A DNA stretch of 6,874 nt from Bacillota bacterium (GCA_023440105.1 JAEXSY010000530.1:1-6874); one strand, 5' to 3'; counted from the first letter of the stretch, positions 1 to 5,954 are shown. Numbers and translations: made by a program. Notes: generated from the letters alone by a model not told the origin.

Positions 1-1
1 G

Positions 2-316
2 TACTGTGGACAGGTAGTTGAGATGGCTCCTGTAAGAAAGATATTTGCTTTAGGAGGACTTTATTCTCATCCATATACTGAAGGGCTAATGACTTCAATA
101 CCAAGGTTAGATACTCCTGCAGGAGCAAGACTTGAAGCCATACCTGGTGCTGTTCCTCATCCTTTAGATCTACCTAAGGGCTGCAAATTTGCTCCAAGAT
201 GTAAATATGCAACTGAGAAGTGCTGGCAGGAGGAGCCACAGTTATTAAATGTAACAAAGGATCAGCAGGTTCGCTGCTTCTATCCTCTAAAGGAGGAACG
301 AAGAAATGGAAAATAA
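2..316 (+). CDS. oppD: Oligopeptide/dipeptide ABC transporter ATP-binding protein, OppD/DppD type (C-terminal part, 5' end outside window)
   Basis: The open frame enters from the left edge, with 104 codons visible, reading YCGQVVEMAPVRKIF onward. The ATG at 23 is an internal methionine, not a start, because the conserved 'GQVVE' strand of the ATPase lies before it. What remains is the extreme end of the nucleotide-binding domain and the oligopeptide/dipeptide transporter C-terminal domain. That domain has the HPYT motif, the 'SIPRLD' segment and four cysteines in the order GCKFAPRC, C (7 residues later) and RC near the end. Walker A, signature and Walker B are outside the window. The protein would sit on the cytoplasmic face of the importer and hydrolyse ATP as a heterodimer with the OppF-type subunit encoded next, which overlaps it by 11 bases. 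Assignment to OppD rather than DppD rests on order (D before F) and is not certain. A stretch of about three extra residues precedes HPYT compared with common homologues as I remember them. Confidence 0.88.
   Translation, partial: YCGQVVEMAPVRKIFALGGLYSHPYTEGLMTSIPRLDTPAGARLEAIPGAVPHPLDLPKGCKFAPRCKYATEKCWQEEPQLLNVTKDQQVRCFYPLKEERRNGK
289..305 (+). promoter_or_regulatory. Ribosome binding site of oppF inside the 3' end of oppD
   Basis: AAAGGAGG at 289-296 is a near-perfect Shine-Dalgarno sequence, 9 bases before the ATG at 306. It lies entirely within the oppD coding sequence, and the oppF start overlaps the oppD stop, so the two ATPase subunits are probably translationally coupled and made in similar amounts. 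Confidence 0.85.
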
Positions 317-1934
317 GAAGCTATTAATTAGAATAAGGGATTTAAAGCAGTACTTCCCATTAAAGAAAAAGGGAGTTTATGTTAAAGCTAATGATGGAGT
401 AACCTTAGATATATATGAGGATGAAATATTTGGCCTCGTAGGAGAGTCAGGCTGTGGTAAATCTACCTTAGGAAGAGTAATACTTCAGTTATACAATCAG
501 ACTGATGGTAAAACTCTATATTATGGTCGTACAATGTCAGATTTAGCTCCTGAATATGTAAGTAATACCTTAAAAAGTTTAGAAAAAGACAGAGAAGGTT
601 TAAAGTCCTTAAAAGAAGCAAGGGATAAGGTATATAAAGAATTCGTTTCGATTTATGGTAAGGAAGTTGAGGATATTAATAAAGTAGACCTAGGCGAGCA
701 AAACTTAGATAACAAGGCTATATTTGAAAAGTTTGATGATCTTAGAGCAGCTGAAAAGAAGCTAAATGACTCATATAGCAATATAGTAGAAATTATTGGA
801 GGCTTCTTTGTGGAAAAGGACCTTACAAAGGTAATAAGTATCTTTGAAGAAAGATTCAATCTCTGGAAGAAAAATGTAAAGGCTAGAGAGGAGCTTAAGA
901 AGCTTAATCTATCCTTAACAGAGCTTAGATACAAAGCTGAAAAGAAGACAGCAAAAGGAAAGCCTAATGATTCAATTAATAATAAAATAAGAGAAGCAGA
1001 AAAGAATATTGAGCTAAAAAATAAGCAAATAGCAGAGATAGCTGTGAAGATTAATGAGGTTAATAACCGAATTAATAAGATGAAGGAAGCCTATAAGGAC
1101 GATGTGGAATTCCAGAGGCATGAAGCCTTGTTAGATGAAGGCATAGATCTTGCTAGATTAAAATACGAAGAGATGAGACAGCTTAGAAGAGACCTTCAGC
1201 TTATATTCCAGGATCCATATTCTTCATTAGATGCTCGTATGACTGTAGGTCAGATTATAGGTGAAGGCCTCATGGCTCATGGCTTATACAAAAAAGAAGA
1301 CAGCAGAATGCAGGAATATATCATGCAGGTCATGGAAGAATGCGGACTAGCTCCTTACATGGTTCACCGCTATCCACACCAATTCTCTGGTGGTCAGCGT
1401 CAGCGTATAGGCATTGCCCGTTCCTTGGCTTTAAGACCAAAGTTTGTGGTATGCGATGAAGCTGTTTCAGCATTGGATGTATCCATACAGTCACAGATTA
1501 TAAACCTATTATTAGATTTAAAAGAACAGGGACACTTAACATATATGTTTATATCCCATGACTTATCCGTAGTAAAATATATCAGTGATAGAATCGGGGT
1601 TATGTATTTAGGGAATCTTGTTGAGATGGCTTCTACTAAGGATTTATTTGAAGCACCTCGCCACCCTTATACAGAAGCACTTCTTTCTGCGATACCATCT
1701 ACTGAGGTTGAGCATAATAAGGATACGGATGTACCTCTCCTGGAAGGGGATATTCCAAGTCCAATTAATCCACCAAAGGGCTGTAAGTTCCATACAAGAT
1801 GTAGATATGCTACGGATATTTGTAAGCAAGTAACACCTGTTTTTGAAGAGGTAGGTCCAGGACATTTTGTTGCCTGCCATCATAAACTAGAAATAGGGGT
1901 GAAGAATAATGCTGTTGCCGGGGAAGCTAGATAG
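306..1934 (+). CDS. oppF: Oligopeptide/dipeptide ABC transporter ATP-binding protein, OppF/DppF type, with a ~200-residue coiled-coil-like insertion
   Basis: This is a 542-residue ATPase subunit of a peptide importer; typical OppF proteins are about 300-340 residues. Visible motifs in order are Walker A GESGCGKST (46-54), Q-loop in IFQDPYSSLD (Q302), signature SGGQRQRIGIA (361-371), Walker B VVCDEA (D384, E385), D-loop SALD (388-391) and H-loop ISHD (H418). The C-terminal oligopeptide-binding domain (about 435-530) has HPYT and cysteines C493, C499, C506 and C524. All catalytic residues are present, so it should be active. The extra length is one block at about residues 83-289, between Walker A and the Q-loop. 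It is rich in Lys, Glu, Leu and Asn with long helix-like stretches (for example about 90-118, 180-215 and 222-265), and looks like one or more coiled coils. The frame is intact and codon use looks like the rest of the gene, so this is not a frameshift. The protein would pair with the OppD-type subunit under a membrane permease encoded upstream. The start at 306 is fixed by its strong ribosome binding site. Confidence 0.93.
   Translation: MENKKLLIRIRDLKQYFPLKKKGVYVKANDGVTLDIYEDEIFGLVGESGCGKSTLGRVILQLYNQTDGKTLYYGRTMSDLAPEYVSNTLKSLEKDREGLKSLKEARDKVYKEFVSIYGKEVEDINKVDLGEQNLDNKAIFEKFDDLRAAEKKLNDSYSNIVEIIGGFFVEKDLTKVISIFEERFNLWKKNVKAREELKKLNLSLTELRYKAEKKTAKGKPNDSINNKIREAEKNIELKNKQIAEIAVKINEVNNRINKMKEAYKDDVEFQRHEALLDEGIDLARLKYEEMRQLRRDLQLIFQDPYSSLDARMTVGQIIGEGLMAHGLYKKEDSRMQEYIMQVMEECGLAPYMVHRYPHQFSGGQRQRIGIARSLALRPKFVVCDEAVSALDVSIQSQIINLLLDLKEQGHLTYMFISHDLSVVKYISDRIGVMYLGNLVEMASTKDLFEAPRHPYTEALLSAIPSTEVEHNKDTDVPLLEGDIPSPINPPKGCKFHTRCRYATDICKQVTPVFEEVGPGHFVACHHKLEIGVKNNAVAGEAR
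552..1172 (+). other. Coiled-coil-like insertion within OppF
   Basis: This encodes roughly residues 83-289 of OppF, the part that does not match the usual OppF fold. The ordinary sequence leaves off after the Walker A helix and the 'TDGKTLYYG' strand and resumes at 'MRQLRRDLQLIFQDPYSSLD'. In normal homologues these two pieces are separated by only a couple of dozen residues. The insert is highly charged, almost free of Pro, and has no cysteine. Repeated i/i+3/i+4 hydrophobic spacing suggests long helices. The boundaries are estimates by eye. I do not recognise a named domain in it. Confidence 0.75.
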
Positions 1935-2106
1935 AGCTTTTAAATTCTCCAAGGAGCAGAAAGAGTTAAGAGAAGGACATATTACTGATAAAGAAATAAA
2001 GCTAGAAAAGTTCGATGTGTTAGCACTAATGCTGTCTGCGCTTCTTACCTTTATGCCTCTTATACTGGTGTTATTGGTCATAGCACTTTTCTGCTTATAT
2101 AGCTAA
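1909..2106 (+). CDS. Small single-span membrane protein, unknown function, translationally coupled to oppF
   Basis: This is a 65-residue ORF beginning 26 bases before the end of oppF, in another frame. A good ribosome binding site, AGGGGTGA (1895-1902), sits 6 bases before its ATG, and the stop is followed within 3 bases by the operon terminator. These signals support real translation as the last gene of the opp operon. The N-terminal half (about 1-35) is charged (for example KFSKEQKELREG). Residues about 36-63 form one strongly hydrophobic helix (VLALMLSALLTFMPLILVLL), and the protein ends soon after. The positive and mixed-charge N-terminus suggests it faces the cytoplasm. I do not recognise the family. 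It could be an accessory subunit of the peptide importer or an unrelated small membrane protein; the position is the only hint. Confidence 0.7.
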   Translation: MLLPGKLDRAFKFSKEQKELREGHITDKEIKLEKFDVLALMLSALLTFMPLILVLLVIALFCLYS

Positions 2107-2108
2107 AT

Positions 2109-2149
2109 AAAAATACACTCAGCCTTAAATAAAGCTGAGTGTATTTTTG
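2109..2149 (+). terminator. Intrinsic terminator closing the opp operon
   Basis: A perfect 15-bp stem is formed by AAAAATACACTCAGC (2109-2123) and its reverse complement (2134-2148), with a 10-base loop. The 3' arm ends in five Ts. The 5' arm begins with five As, so the structure could also work on the opposite strand. It starts 3 bases after the stop of the 65-residue ORF. Confidence 0.9.
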
Positions 2150-2246
2150 TTCTTAATAAGGTACTACGTTATATAGTTATGATAGCTGGCATTAGAATAT
2201 TTATTATCATAGCTTAAAGGCAAATGTATAGTTTTTGAAGTAAATA

Positions 2247-2275
2247 TTGTAAGTATAGTATTTTTATGGTAAGAT
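2247..2275 (+). promoter_or_regulatory. Possible weak sigma-A promoter of the amino acid permease
   Basis: TTGTAA (2247-2252), 17 bases, then TAAGAT (2270-2275) gives about four of six matches in each hexamer. It lies after the opp terminator and about 50 bases before the permease start, which is where a promoter is needed. The region is AT-rich, so a chance match is possible. I see no operator or riboswitch in the rest of 2150-2322. Confidence 0.25.
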
Positions 2276-2305
2276 TTAGAAGTTGTAAATTAATGTGTTT
2301 AGTAC

Positions 2306-2314
2306 AGAGGGGAG
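2306..2314 (+). promoter_or_regulatory. Ribosome binding site that fixes the permease start at 2323
   Basis: AGAGGGGAG ends 8 bases before the ATG at 2323. The frame is open back to an ATG at 2266, but that one has no Shine-Dalgarno sequence, and the 19 residues it would add look unlike the start of this family. Confidence 0.75.
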
Positions 2315-2322
2315 TATGTAGT

Positions 2323-3657
2323 ATGAAAAGGAGTACAGAGAGAAAATCTCTAACCTTTATTGAGGCTTTAGCTATAGTGGTAGGGATGATAATTGGTTCT
2401 GGGATATTTCTTAAGCCTGGGATTGTGTTAAATAATGCTGGAAGTCCATTGATGAGTCTTGCAGCGTGGATTGTTGGAGGTATTATTACTTTAGCCTCGG
2501 CGCTATCAGTAGCCGAAATAGCAGCTGCTATACCAAAGTCTGGAGGCCTATACATATATCTTGAGGAGCTTTATGGAGATACTATTGGATTTTTATTAGG
2601 ATGGGTACAAGCTATTATTTCTTATCCAGCTTCTGTTGCAGCCCAAGCGATTGCTTTTGCTACCTATGCCAGTGTATTTATACCTATGGATAGTACGAAA
2701 CAGAAGCTTCTCGCTTTAGGAGTGTTAACCTTTATTCTTGTTATGAATGTTCTGTCAACAAGATATGGAGGTGTAATTCAGACGGTGGCAACGGTAGGTA
2801 AGCTTATACCCATAGTAGCTATCATAGCCCTTGGTCTCATCTCTAAAACAACTGGTGATTTTTCTGCTATGGCATCAGCTGGAAGAAGTTTAGGCTTTGG
2901 AGCTGCGATACTTGGGACTCTTTGGGCTTATGATGGATGGATTGGGGTAACGAATATGGCAGGAGAGCTAAAAAATCCTGCAAAGAACCTTCCTAAGGTG
3001 ATAGCTATAGGTGTAGTTTTTGTTATTGCCGTATATGCCGCCTTTAATATTGCTATATTCAAAGTGTTACCAGTTGAAGTGATTGCATCTTCTAATACCC
3101 CAGGGGCAGATGCAGCAGTAGCTCTTTTAGGAAAAGGAGGGGCAACCTTTATAACTGCTGGAATAATGGTTTCTGTTTTTGGGGCCTTAAATGGTTATCT
3201 TATGACTGCAGCTAGAGTTCCTATGGTTATGGGAGAAAAAAATAGATTCCCATATGGTAGGGTAATAGGAAAACTTCATCCAAAATTTGAAACACCAGCT
3301 AATGCTCTAATTTTACAGAGTGTCCTTGCAGTAATATATATATTATCAGGTTCTTTCAATACCTTAACTGATTTACTAATCTTTGTTTTATGGATATTTT
3401 TCACTATGGGTGTCTTTGGAGTATTTATTTTAAGAAAGAAACAGGGAACCAAACCGGGAATATATAAAGTCCCTTTATATCCATTTACCCCTTTGATAGG
3501 TATATTAGGTGGTGGATATATACTGATAAGCACAGTTATATCAACACCTATTAACTCAATAATAGGTATAATGATAACCCTGGCAGGTCTTCCATTATTT
3601 TATTATTTAAAAAAGAAAGATAATGGTGCAATAGGGAAGAAATCCGCTGACCTATAG
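2323..3657 (+). CDS. APC-superfamily amino acid permease, SteT (serine/threonine exchanger)/LAT-like
   Basis: This is a 444-residue integral membrane transporter with about 12 hydrophobic spans. Family marks include the broken first helix GMIIGSGIF (21-29), IPKSGGLYIYLEELYG (70-85), RYGGVIQT...GKLIPI (148-164), the helix-6 motif WAYDGWIG (201-208) followed by NPAKNLP (218-224), VFGALNG (285-291), PRVPMV-like (298-302) and YKVPLYPFTP (381-390). These match the Bacillus SteT/YkbA serine/threonine exchanger and bacterial LAT homologues closely by eye. Lys160 in GKLIPI is the helix-5 lysine that, in ApcT and BasC, occupies the place of the Na2 sodium, so transport is probably proton-coupled or by exchange rather than sodium-driven. 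Length is normal (SteT is about 440) and no defects are seen. The substrate is inferred only from family: a neutral amino acid, perhaps Ser/Thr. It appears to be its own transcription unit between the opp terminator and the holin-like gene. Confidence 0.88.
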   Translation: MKRSTERKSLTFIEALAIVVGMIIGSGIFLKPGIVLNNAGSPLMSLAAWIVGGIITLASALSVAEIAAAIPKSGGLYIYLEELYGDTIGFLLGWVQAIISYPASVAAQAIAFATYASVFIPMDSTKQKLLALGVLTFILVMNVLSTRYGGVIQTVATVGKLIPIVAIIALGLISKTTGDFSAMASAGRSLGFGAAILGTLWAYDGWIGVTNMAGELKNPAKNLPKVIAIGVVFVIAVYAAFNIAIFKVLPVEVIASSNTPGADAAVALLGKGGATFITAGIMVSVFGALNGYLMTAARVPMVMGEKNRFPYGRVIGKLHPKFETPANALILQSVLAVIYILSGSFNTLTDLLIFVLWIFFTMGVFGVFILRKKQGTKPGIYKVPLYPFTPLIGILGGGYILISTVISTPINSIIGIMITLAGLPLFYYLKKKDNGAIGKKSADL

Positions 3658-3733
3658 TGTTTTCCTCAGAAACACATTATCGTTACTTTTCTAATATTTA
3701 GTAACTTATATCACAAAAAAACATATAACTGAA

Positions 3734-3758
3734 TATAATAGTTTTATGAAGCATGCTT
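3734..3758 (+). promoter_or_regulatory. Possible -10 box with adjacent 10-bp palindrome before the holin-like gene
   Basis: A perfect TATAAT lies at 3734-3739, but no convincing -35 box lies 16-18 bases upstream. A perfect palindrome, AAGCATGCTT, follows at 3749-3758, close to the expected transcription start. It could be a small operator. Both signals are short enough to arise by chance in DNA this AT-rich. Confidence 0.35.
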
Positions 3759-3797
3759 TAAATATAGTAATAACTAAAGAAAACAGGAAGTGATATA

Positions 3798-4040
3798 ATG
3801 GTTGAAATGAGTATGCTTATACCGATAATTGTTGCATTAGCAGAATTGTGGAAAAAGGTTTTTGGAGAAAAGGTTACTAAATTTATTCCTTTGATTAATC
3901 TAGCTCTTGGAATAGCTGGGGGTATAGTTTATAGCAGCACTATTAAAGAAGGGATATATAATGGTATTTTAGCAGGCTTATCAGCTAGTGGTTTGTATAG
4001 CTCTGCTAAAAATATTGTACAGGGTATTGGTAAAGCTTAA
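3798..4040 (+). CDS. Small holin-like membrane protein (Hol44 / holin superfamily V type), orphan
   Basis: This 80-residue protein has two or three hydrophobic segments: about 5-20 (LIPIIVALAELW), 29-46 (FIPLINLALGIAGGIVY) and 54-70 (GILAGLSASGLYSSAKN). The pattern 'PIIVALAELWKK...FIPLINLALGIAGG...I..GILAGLSASGLYS' matches the short phage holins of the Hol44/Phage_holin_5_2 type from Gram-positive hosts, as I know the family. Holins make pores in the cytoplasmic membrane that release endolysin; some chromosomal copies have been linked to protein export or cell death. No endolysin, tail or integrase gene lies nearby: the neighbours are an amino acid permease and a sodium symporter. The start has the ribosome binding site AGGAAGTGA (3785-3793), and a strong terminator follows. 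Function outside a phage is unknown, and the family call rests on pattern only. Confidence 0.68.
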   Translation: MVEMSMLIPIIVALAELWKKVFGEKVTKFIPLINLALGIAGGIVYSSTIKEGIYNGILAGLSASGLYSSAKNIVQGIGKA

Positions 4041-4105
4041 GCCATTCATACAGCTTACTTCCCCAAATTTTATAAAGCATTAAAATTTAAAACTAGTTAG
4101 GCTTG

Positions 4106-4133
4106 CCCATTCAGAGCTCTGAATGGGTTTTTT
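4106..4133 (+). terminator. Intrinsic terminator after the holin-like gene
   Basis: CCCATTCAGAG (4106-4116) is followed directly by its exact reverse complement (4117-4127) and then six Ts (4128-4133). The 11-bp arms meet without a spacer, so the RNA loop would open a few central pairs. This is a strong and self-contained gene end. Confidence 0.93.
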
Positions 4134-4365
4134 ATATTGGTGTTGAAGTGAAAACTGTATTAATCGTAGCCTGATAGAATAACTAAGGGAAAGTTTCATA
4201 ATTTTTACATAGATATATTTTTAACAAAAATGGTTAAAATTTATAAATTGTCTCTGCAAAATGTTAATAAGCTACTAAATAAATACTGTATTTTTTTATG
4301 GCTTTTAATAATGTGATAATCTTTTAAAAAATACGCTGTCAAAAATTTAATTAATATTGAAAATG
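4134..4365 (+). other. Gene-free AT-rich spacer
   Basis: No credible ORF, RNA gene or riboswitch was found on either strand. The only visible structure is a 7-bp inverted repeat, TTTTAAC (4219-4225) and GTTAAAA (4233-4239), with a 7-base spacer. It could be a protein-binding site or chance in an A/T-rich tract. Together with the promoter region that follows, the distance from the holin-like gene to the symporter is over 400 bases. Confidence 0.6.
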
Positions 4366-4394
4366 TTTACAAAAATACAATAAATAATTATAAT
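4366..4394 (+). promoter_or_regulatory. Sigma-A promoter of the sodium:amino acid symporter gene
   Basis: TTTACA (4366-4371), exactly 17 bases, then a perfect TATAAT (4389-4394) gives 11 of 12 consensus positions. The expected transcription start is about 4401, giving a leader of about 67 bases. Confidence 0.8.
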
Positions 4395-4398
4395 TTTA

Positions 4399-4412
4399 TT
4401 AACAGCTGTTAA
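4399..4412 (+). promoter_or_regulatory. 14-bp perfect palindrome at the symporter transcription start (possible operator)
   Basis: TTAACAGCTGTTAA reads the same on both strands and begins 4 bases after the -10 box, covering the predicted +1. A repressor bound here would block transcription. It does not match the CodY, CcpA, TnrA or ArgR consensus as I know them, so no regulator is named. Confidence 0.5.
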
Positions 4413-4467
4413 AAAAGTTAAGAAAGTTATTAATAAGTATTCAATAAAAAGCTTAGGGGGATTACTA

Positions 4468-5844
4468 ATGGAAAATAAAAGAGGACAATGGGGGTCTAAT
4501 CTTGGATTCTTAATGGCCGCAATAGGTTCAGCGGTAGGTCTCGGAAACTTATGGGGATTTCCTTATAAGATGGGAATGAATGGTGGATTTGCATTTTTGA
4601 TAATTTATTTATTGTTAGTGGTTTTTTGCGGAATCATTGTTGTTAGTATTGAAATGGTTATTGGAAGAAAAACAGGAAAAAGTCCTGTTCTGGCTTTTGG
4701 TGAATTAGGAAAAAAATATAGGTTTGTTGGATGGATGGGTGTTGCTTCATCTTTTATAATCCTCGGGTTTTACAGTACTATAGGTGGATATGTTATTAAG
4801 TATATGGTAGATTTTTTATTGAATATTTTTGGAAGTGGATCCTTCAAAGGTGTAGGTGGTGCAGAATATTTTGCTAGTGTATTTCAAAATCCTGGTATAT
4901 CTGTAGTCTTCCATGTTTTATTCATGGTACTTACCGTAGGTATAGTTATGGGCGGTGTGAATAAAGGTATAGAAAAGTTTAGCATGTTTGCTATGCCAGC
5001 CTTACTTGTTTTACTTATGATAGTTATGATTCGAAGCGTAACTCTTCCAGGAGCAGAAGAAGGCATTAAATTTATGTTTAGTTTCTCAGAAGCAGACTTC
5101 AGTTTTTTTAAAGCAGTAAGGGCTGCAGGGGGACAGATGCTGTTTTCTCTTTCCTTGGGTATGGGAGCTCTAATTACTTATGGCTCATATTTATCTCCGA
5201 AAGAGAACATTATAAAGAATTCCTTTATAATTCCTATAGCTGATACTGCATTTGCGCTATTAGCTGGCTTTGCTATACTCCCAGCAGTGTTTGCCACTGG
5301 TCTTAATCCAGCAGGAGGACCTTCTCTTTTATTCGAAACCCTTCATGAGGTTTTTAATGGAATGGGAACTATAGGGCTATTCCTGGGCTTTGCCTTCTAC
5401 TTACTTGCCCTATTTGCAGCCCTTACCTCATCTGTTTCATTATTAGAGGTGGCCTGCTCTCACTTCATTGATAGTAGATTGATGAAGGGAAAAGCTCCAA
5501 ACAGGGGTATGATAACAATTGTTGTGGGGACTGTAATAACCTTATTCGGTCTTCCTGTAGCCTTTGATGCCCTAGGCTCCTCTGGCATGTTTAAACCTTT
5601 AGGTATGGCATGGCTTGATTTCTATGACCTACTAGCAGAGGGGATAATGATGCCTTCAGCTGCTCTAATCATGAGTATACTAGTAGGATGGGTATTTAGA
5701 GATAAATTTATGGACGAAGAAATTGAAAAGGATGGAAATAAGTTTATATGGAGAGGCTTCTTTAAATTCTGTACTAGATACGTAACTCCAGTTCTAATGA
5801 CCTTCGTTCTCATTTCTCTAGTGATGAGTTTCTTTGGAAAATAA
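4468..5844 (+). CDS. Sodium-dependent amino acid transporter, neurotransmitter:sodium symporter (SNF/LeuT/MhsT) family
   Basis: This is a 458-residue membrane carrier with about 11 spans, like MhsT and Tyt1 (LeuT has 12 and about 519 residues). The family start RGQWGSNLGFLMAAIGSAVGLGN is clear: G20, A22, V23 and N27 fall on the LeuT sodium ligands, even with the same numbering. Helix 6 reads GGQMLFSLSLGMGALITYGSY (222-241), with S227 at the LeuT Thr254 Na1 position and F226/S229/M232 lining the substrate site. Helix 8 reads FAALTSS (316-322), where A317, T320 and S321 match the Na2 ligands A351, T354 and S355. Y102 matches the substrate-gating Tyr108. D259 in helix 7 may stand at or next to LeuT Asn286. 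The protein should import a neutral, probably hydrophobic or aromatic, amino acid with Na+; substrate is inferred from family. The start at 4468 has AGGGGG (4455-4460) 7 bases upstream. It has its own promoter and no simple terminator right after the stop. Confidence 0.92.
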   Translation: MENKRGQWGSNLGFLMAAIGSAVGLGNLWGFPYKMGMNGGFAFLIIYLLLVVFCGIIVVSIEMVIGRKTGKSPVLAFGELGKKYRFVGWMGVASSFIILGFYSTIGGYVIKYMVDFLLNIFGSGSFKGVGGAEYFASVFQNPGISVVFHVLFMVLTVGIVMGGVNKGIEKFSMFAMPALLVLLMIVMIRSVTLPGAEEGIKFMFSFSEADFSFFKAVRAAGGQMLFSLSLGMGALITYGSYLSPKENIIKNSFIIPIADTAFALLAGFAILPAVFATGLNPAGGPSLLFETLHEVFNGMGTIGLFLGFAFYLLALFAALTSSVSLLEVACSHFIDSRLMKGKAPNRGMITIVVGTVITLFGLPVAFDALGSSGMFKPLGMAWLDFYDLLAEGIMMPSAALIMSILVGWVFRDKFMDEEIEKDGNKFIWRGFFKFCTRYVTPVLMTFVLISLVMSFFGK

Positions 5845-5925
5845 GAGTAAAAGGAAAATTATTAATATAGTATTTATTTTAGAAAATAGGTGCTGATTGC
5901 TTCAAATAGCTCTTCATTGCTATAG

Positions 5926-5954
5926 TTGACAGTATTTTTAGAATGTGTTATATA
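5926..5954 (+). promoter_or_regulatory. Sigma-A promoter of htpG
   Basis: A perfect TTGACA (5926-5931), 17 bases, then TATATA (5949-5954) forms the promoter. An overlapping TATAAA at 5951-5956 would give 19-base spacing. The predicted start is about 5961, just before the CIRCE operator, the classic arrangement for HrcA-controlled genes. Confidence 0.75.

Noticed and set aside
653..934. 93-codon reverse-strand ORF inside oppF
   Set aside because: It is the mirror of the Lys/Glu-rich insertion, reading as Ser/Phe/Leu-rich. It has no ribosome binding site or family resemblance and lies fully inside a convincing gene.
1618..1883. Forward and reverse ORFs overlapping the 3' end of oppF
   Set aside because: Both lie in other frames of a conserved domain and have no start signals.
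1887..2081. 64-codon reverse-strand ORF opposite the small membrane protein gene
   Set aside because: The forward ORF has a ribosome binding site and a terminator right after it; the reverse one has no such signals and is polar without recognisable features.
2266..2322. Upstream in-frame extension of the permease, starting at ATG 2266
   Set aside because: It has no ribosome binding site, and the 19 added residues (two Cys, mixed basic) do not look like the family's N-terminus. The ATG at 2323 has AGAGGGGAG 8 bases before it.
2214..2555. 113-codon reverse-strand ORF over the permease start
   Set aside because: Its sequence mirrors the permease's Gly/Ile-rich first helices and it lacks a start signal.
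3276..3533. Reverse-strand ORF inside the permease
   Set aside because: It is a shadow of the hydrophobic permease frame, with no independent signals.
3657..3675. Possible terminator after the permease: GTGTTT paired with AAACAC
   Set aside because: The stem is only 6 bp with no T-run directly after, so it is too weak to call. Transcription could therefore run from the permease into the holin-like gene.
3794..3799. TATAAT-like string just before the holin-like start codon
   Set aside because: It includes the start codon itself, so it cannot be the promoter of that gene; it is chance in AT-rich DNA.
4884..5813. Two reverse-strand ORFs within the symporter gene (4884-5066 and 5622-5813)
   Set aside because: Both are shadows of a strongly supported membrane protein.
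5906..5923. Small hairpin ATAGC...GCTAT after the symporter
   Set aside because: It is a 5-bp stem with no T-run, not a credible terminator.
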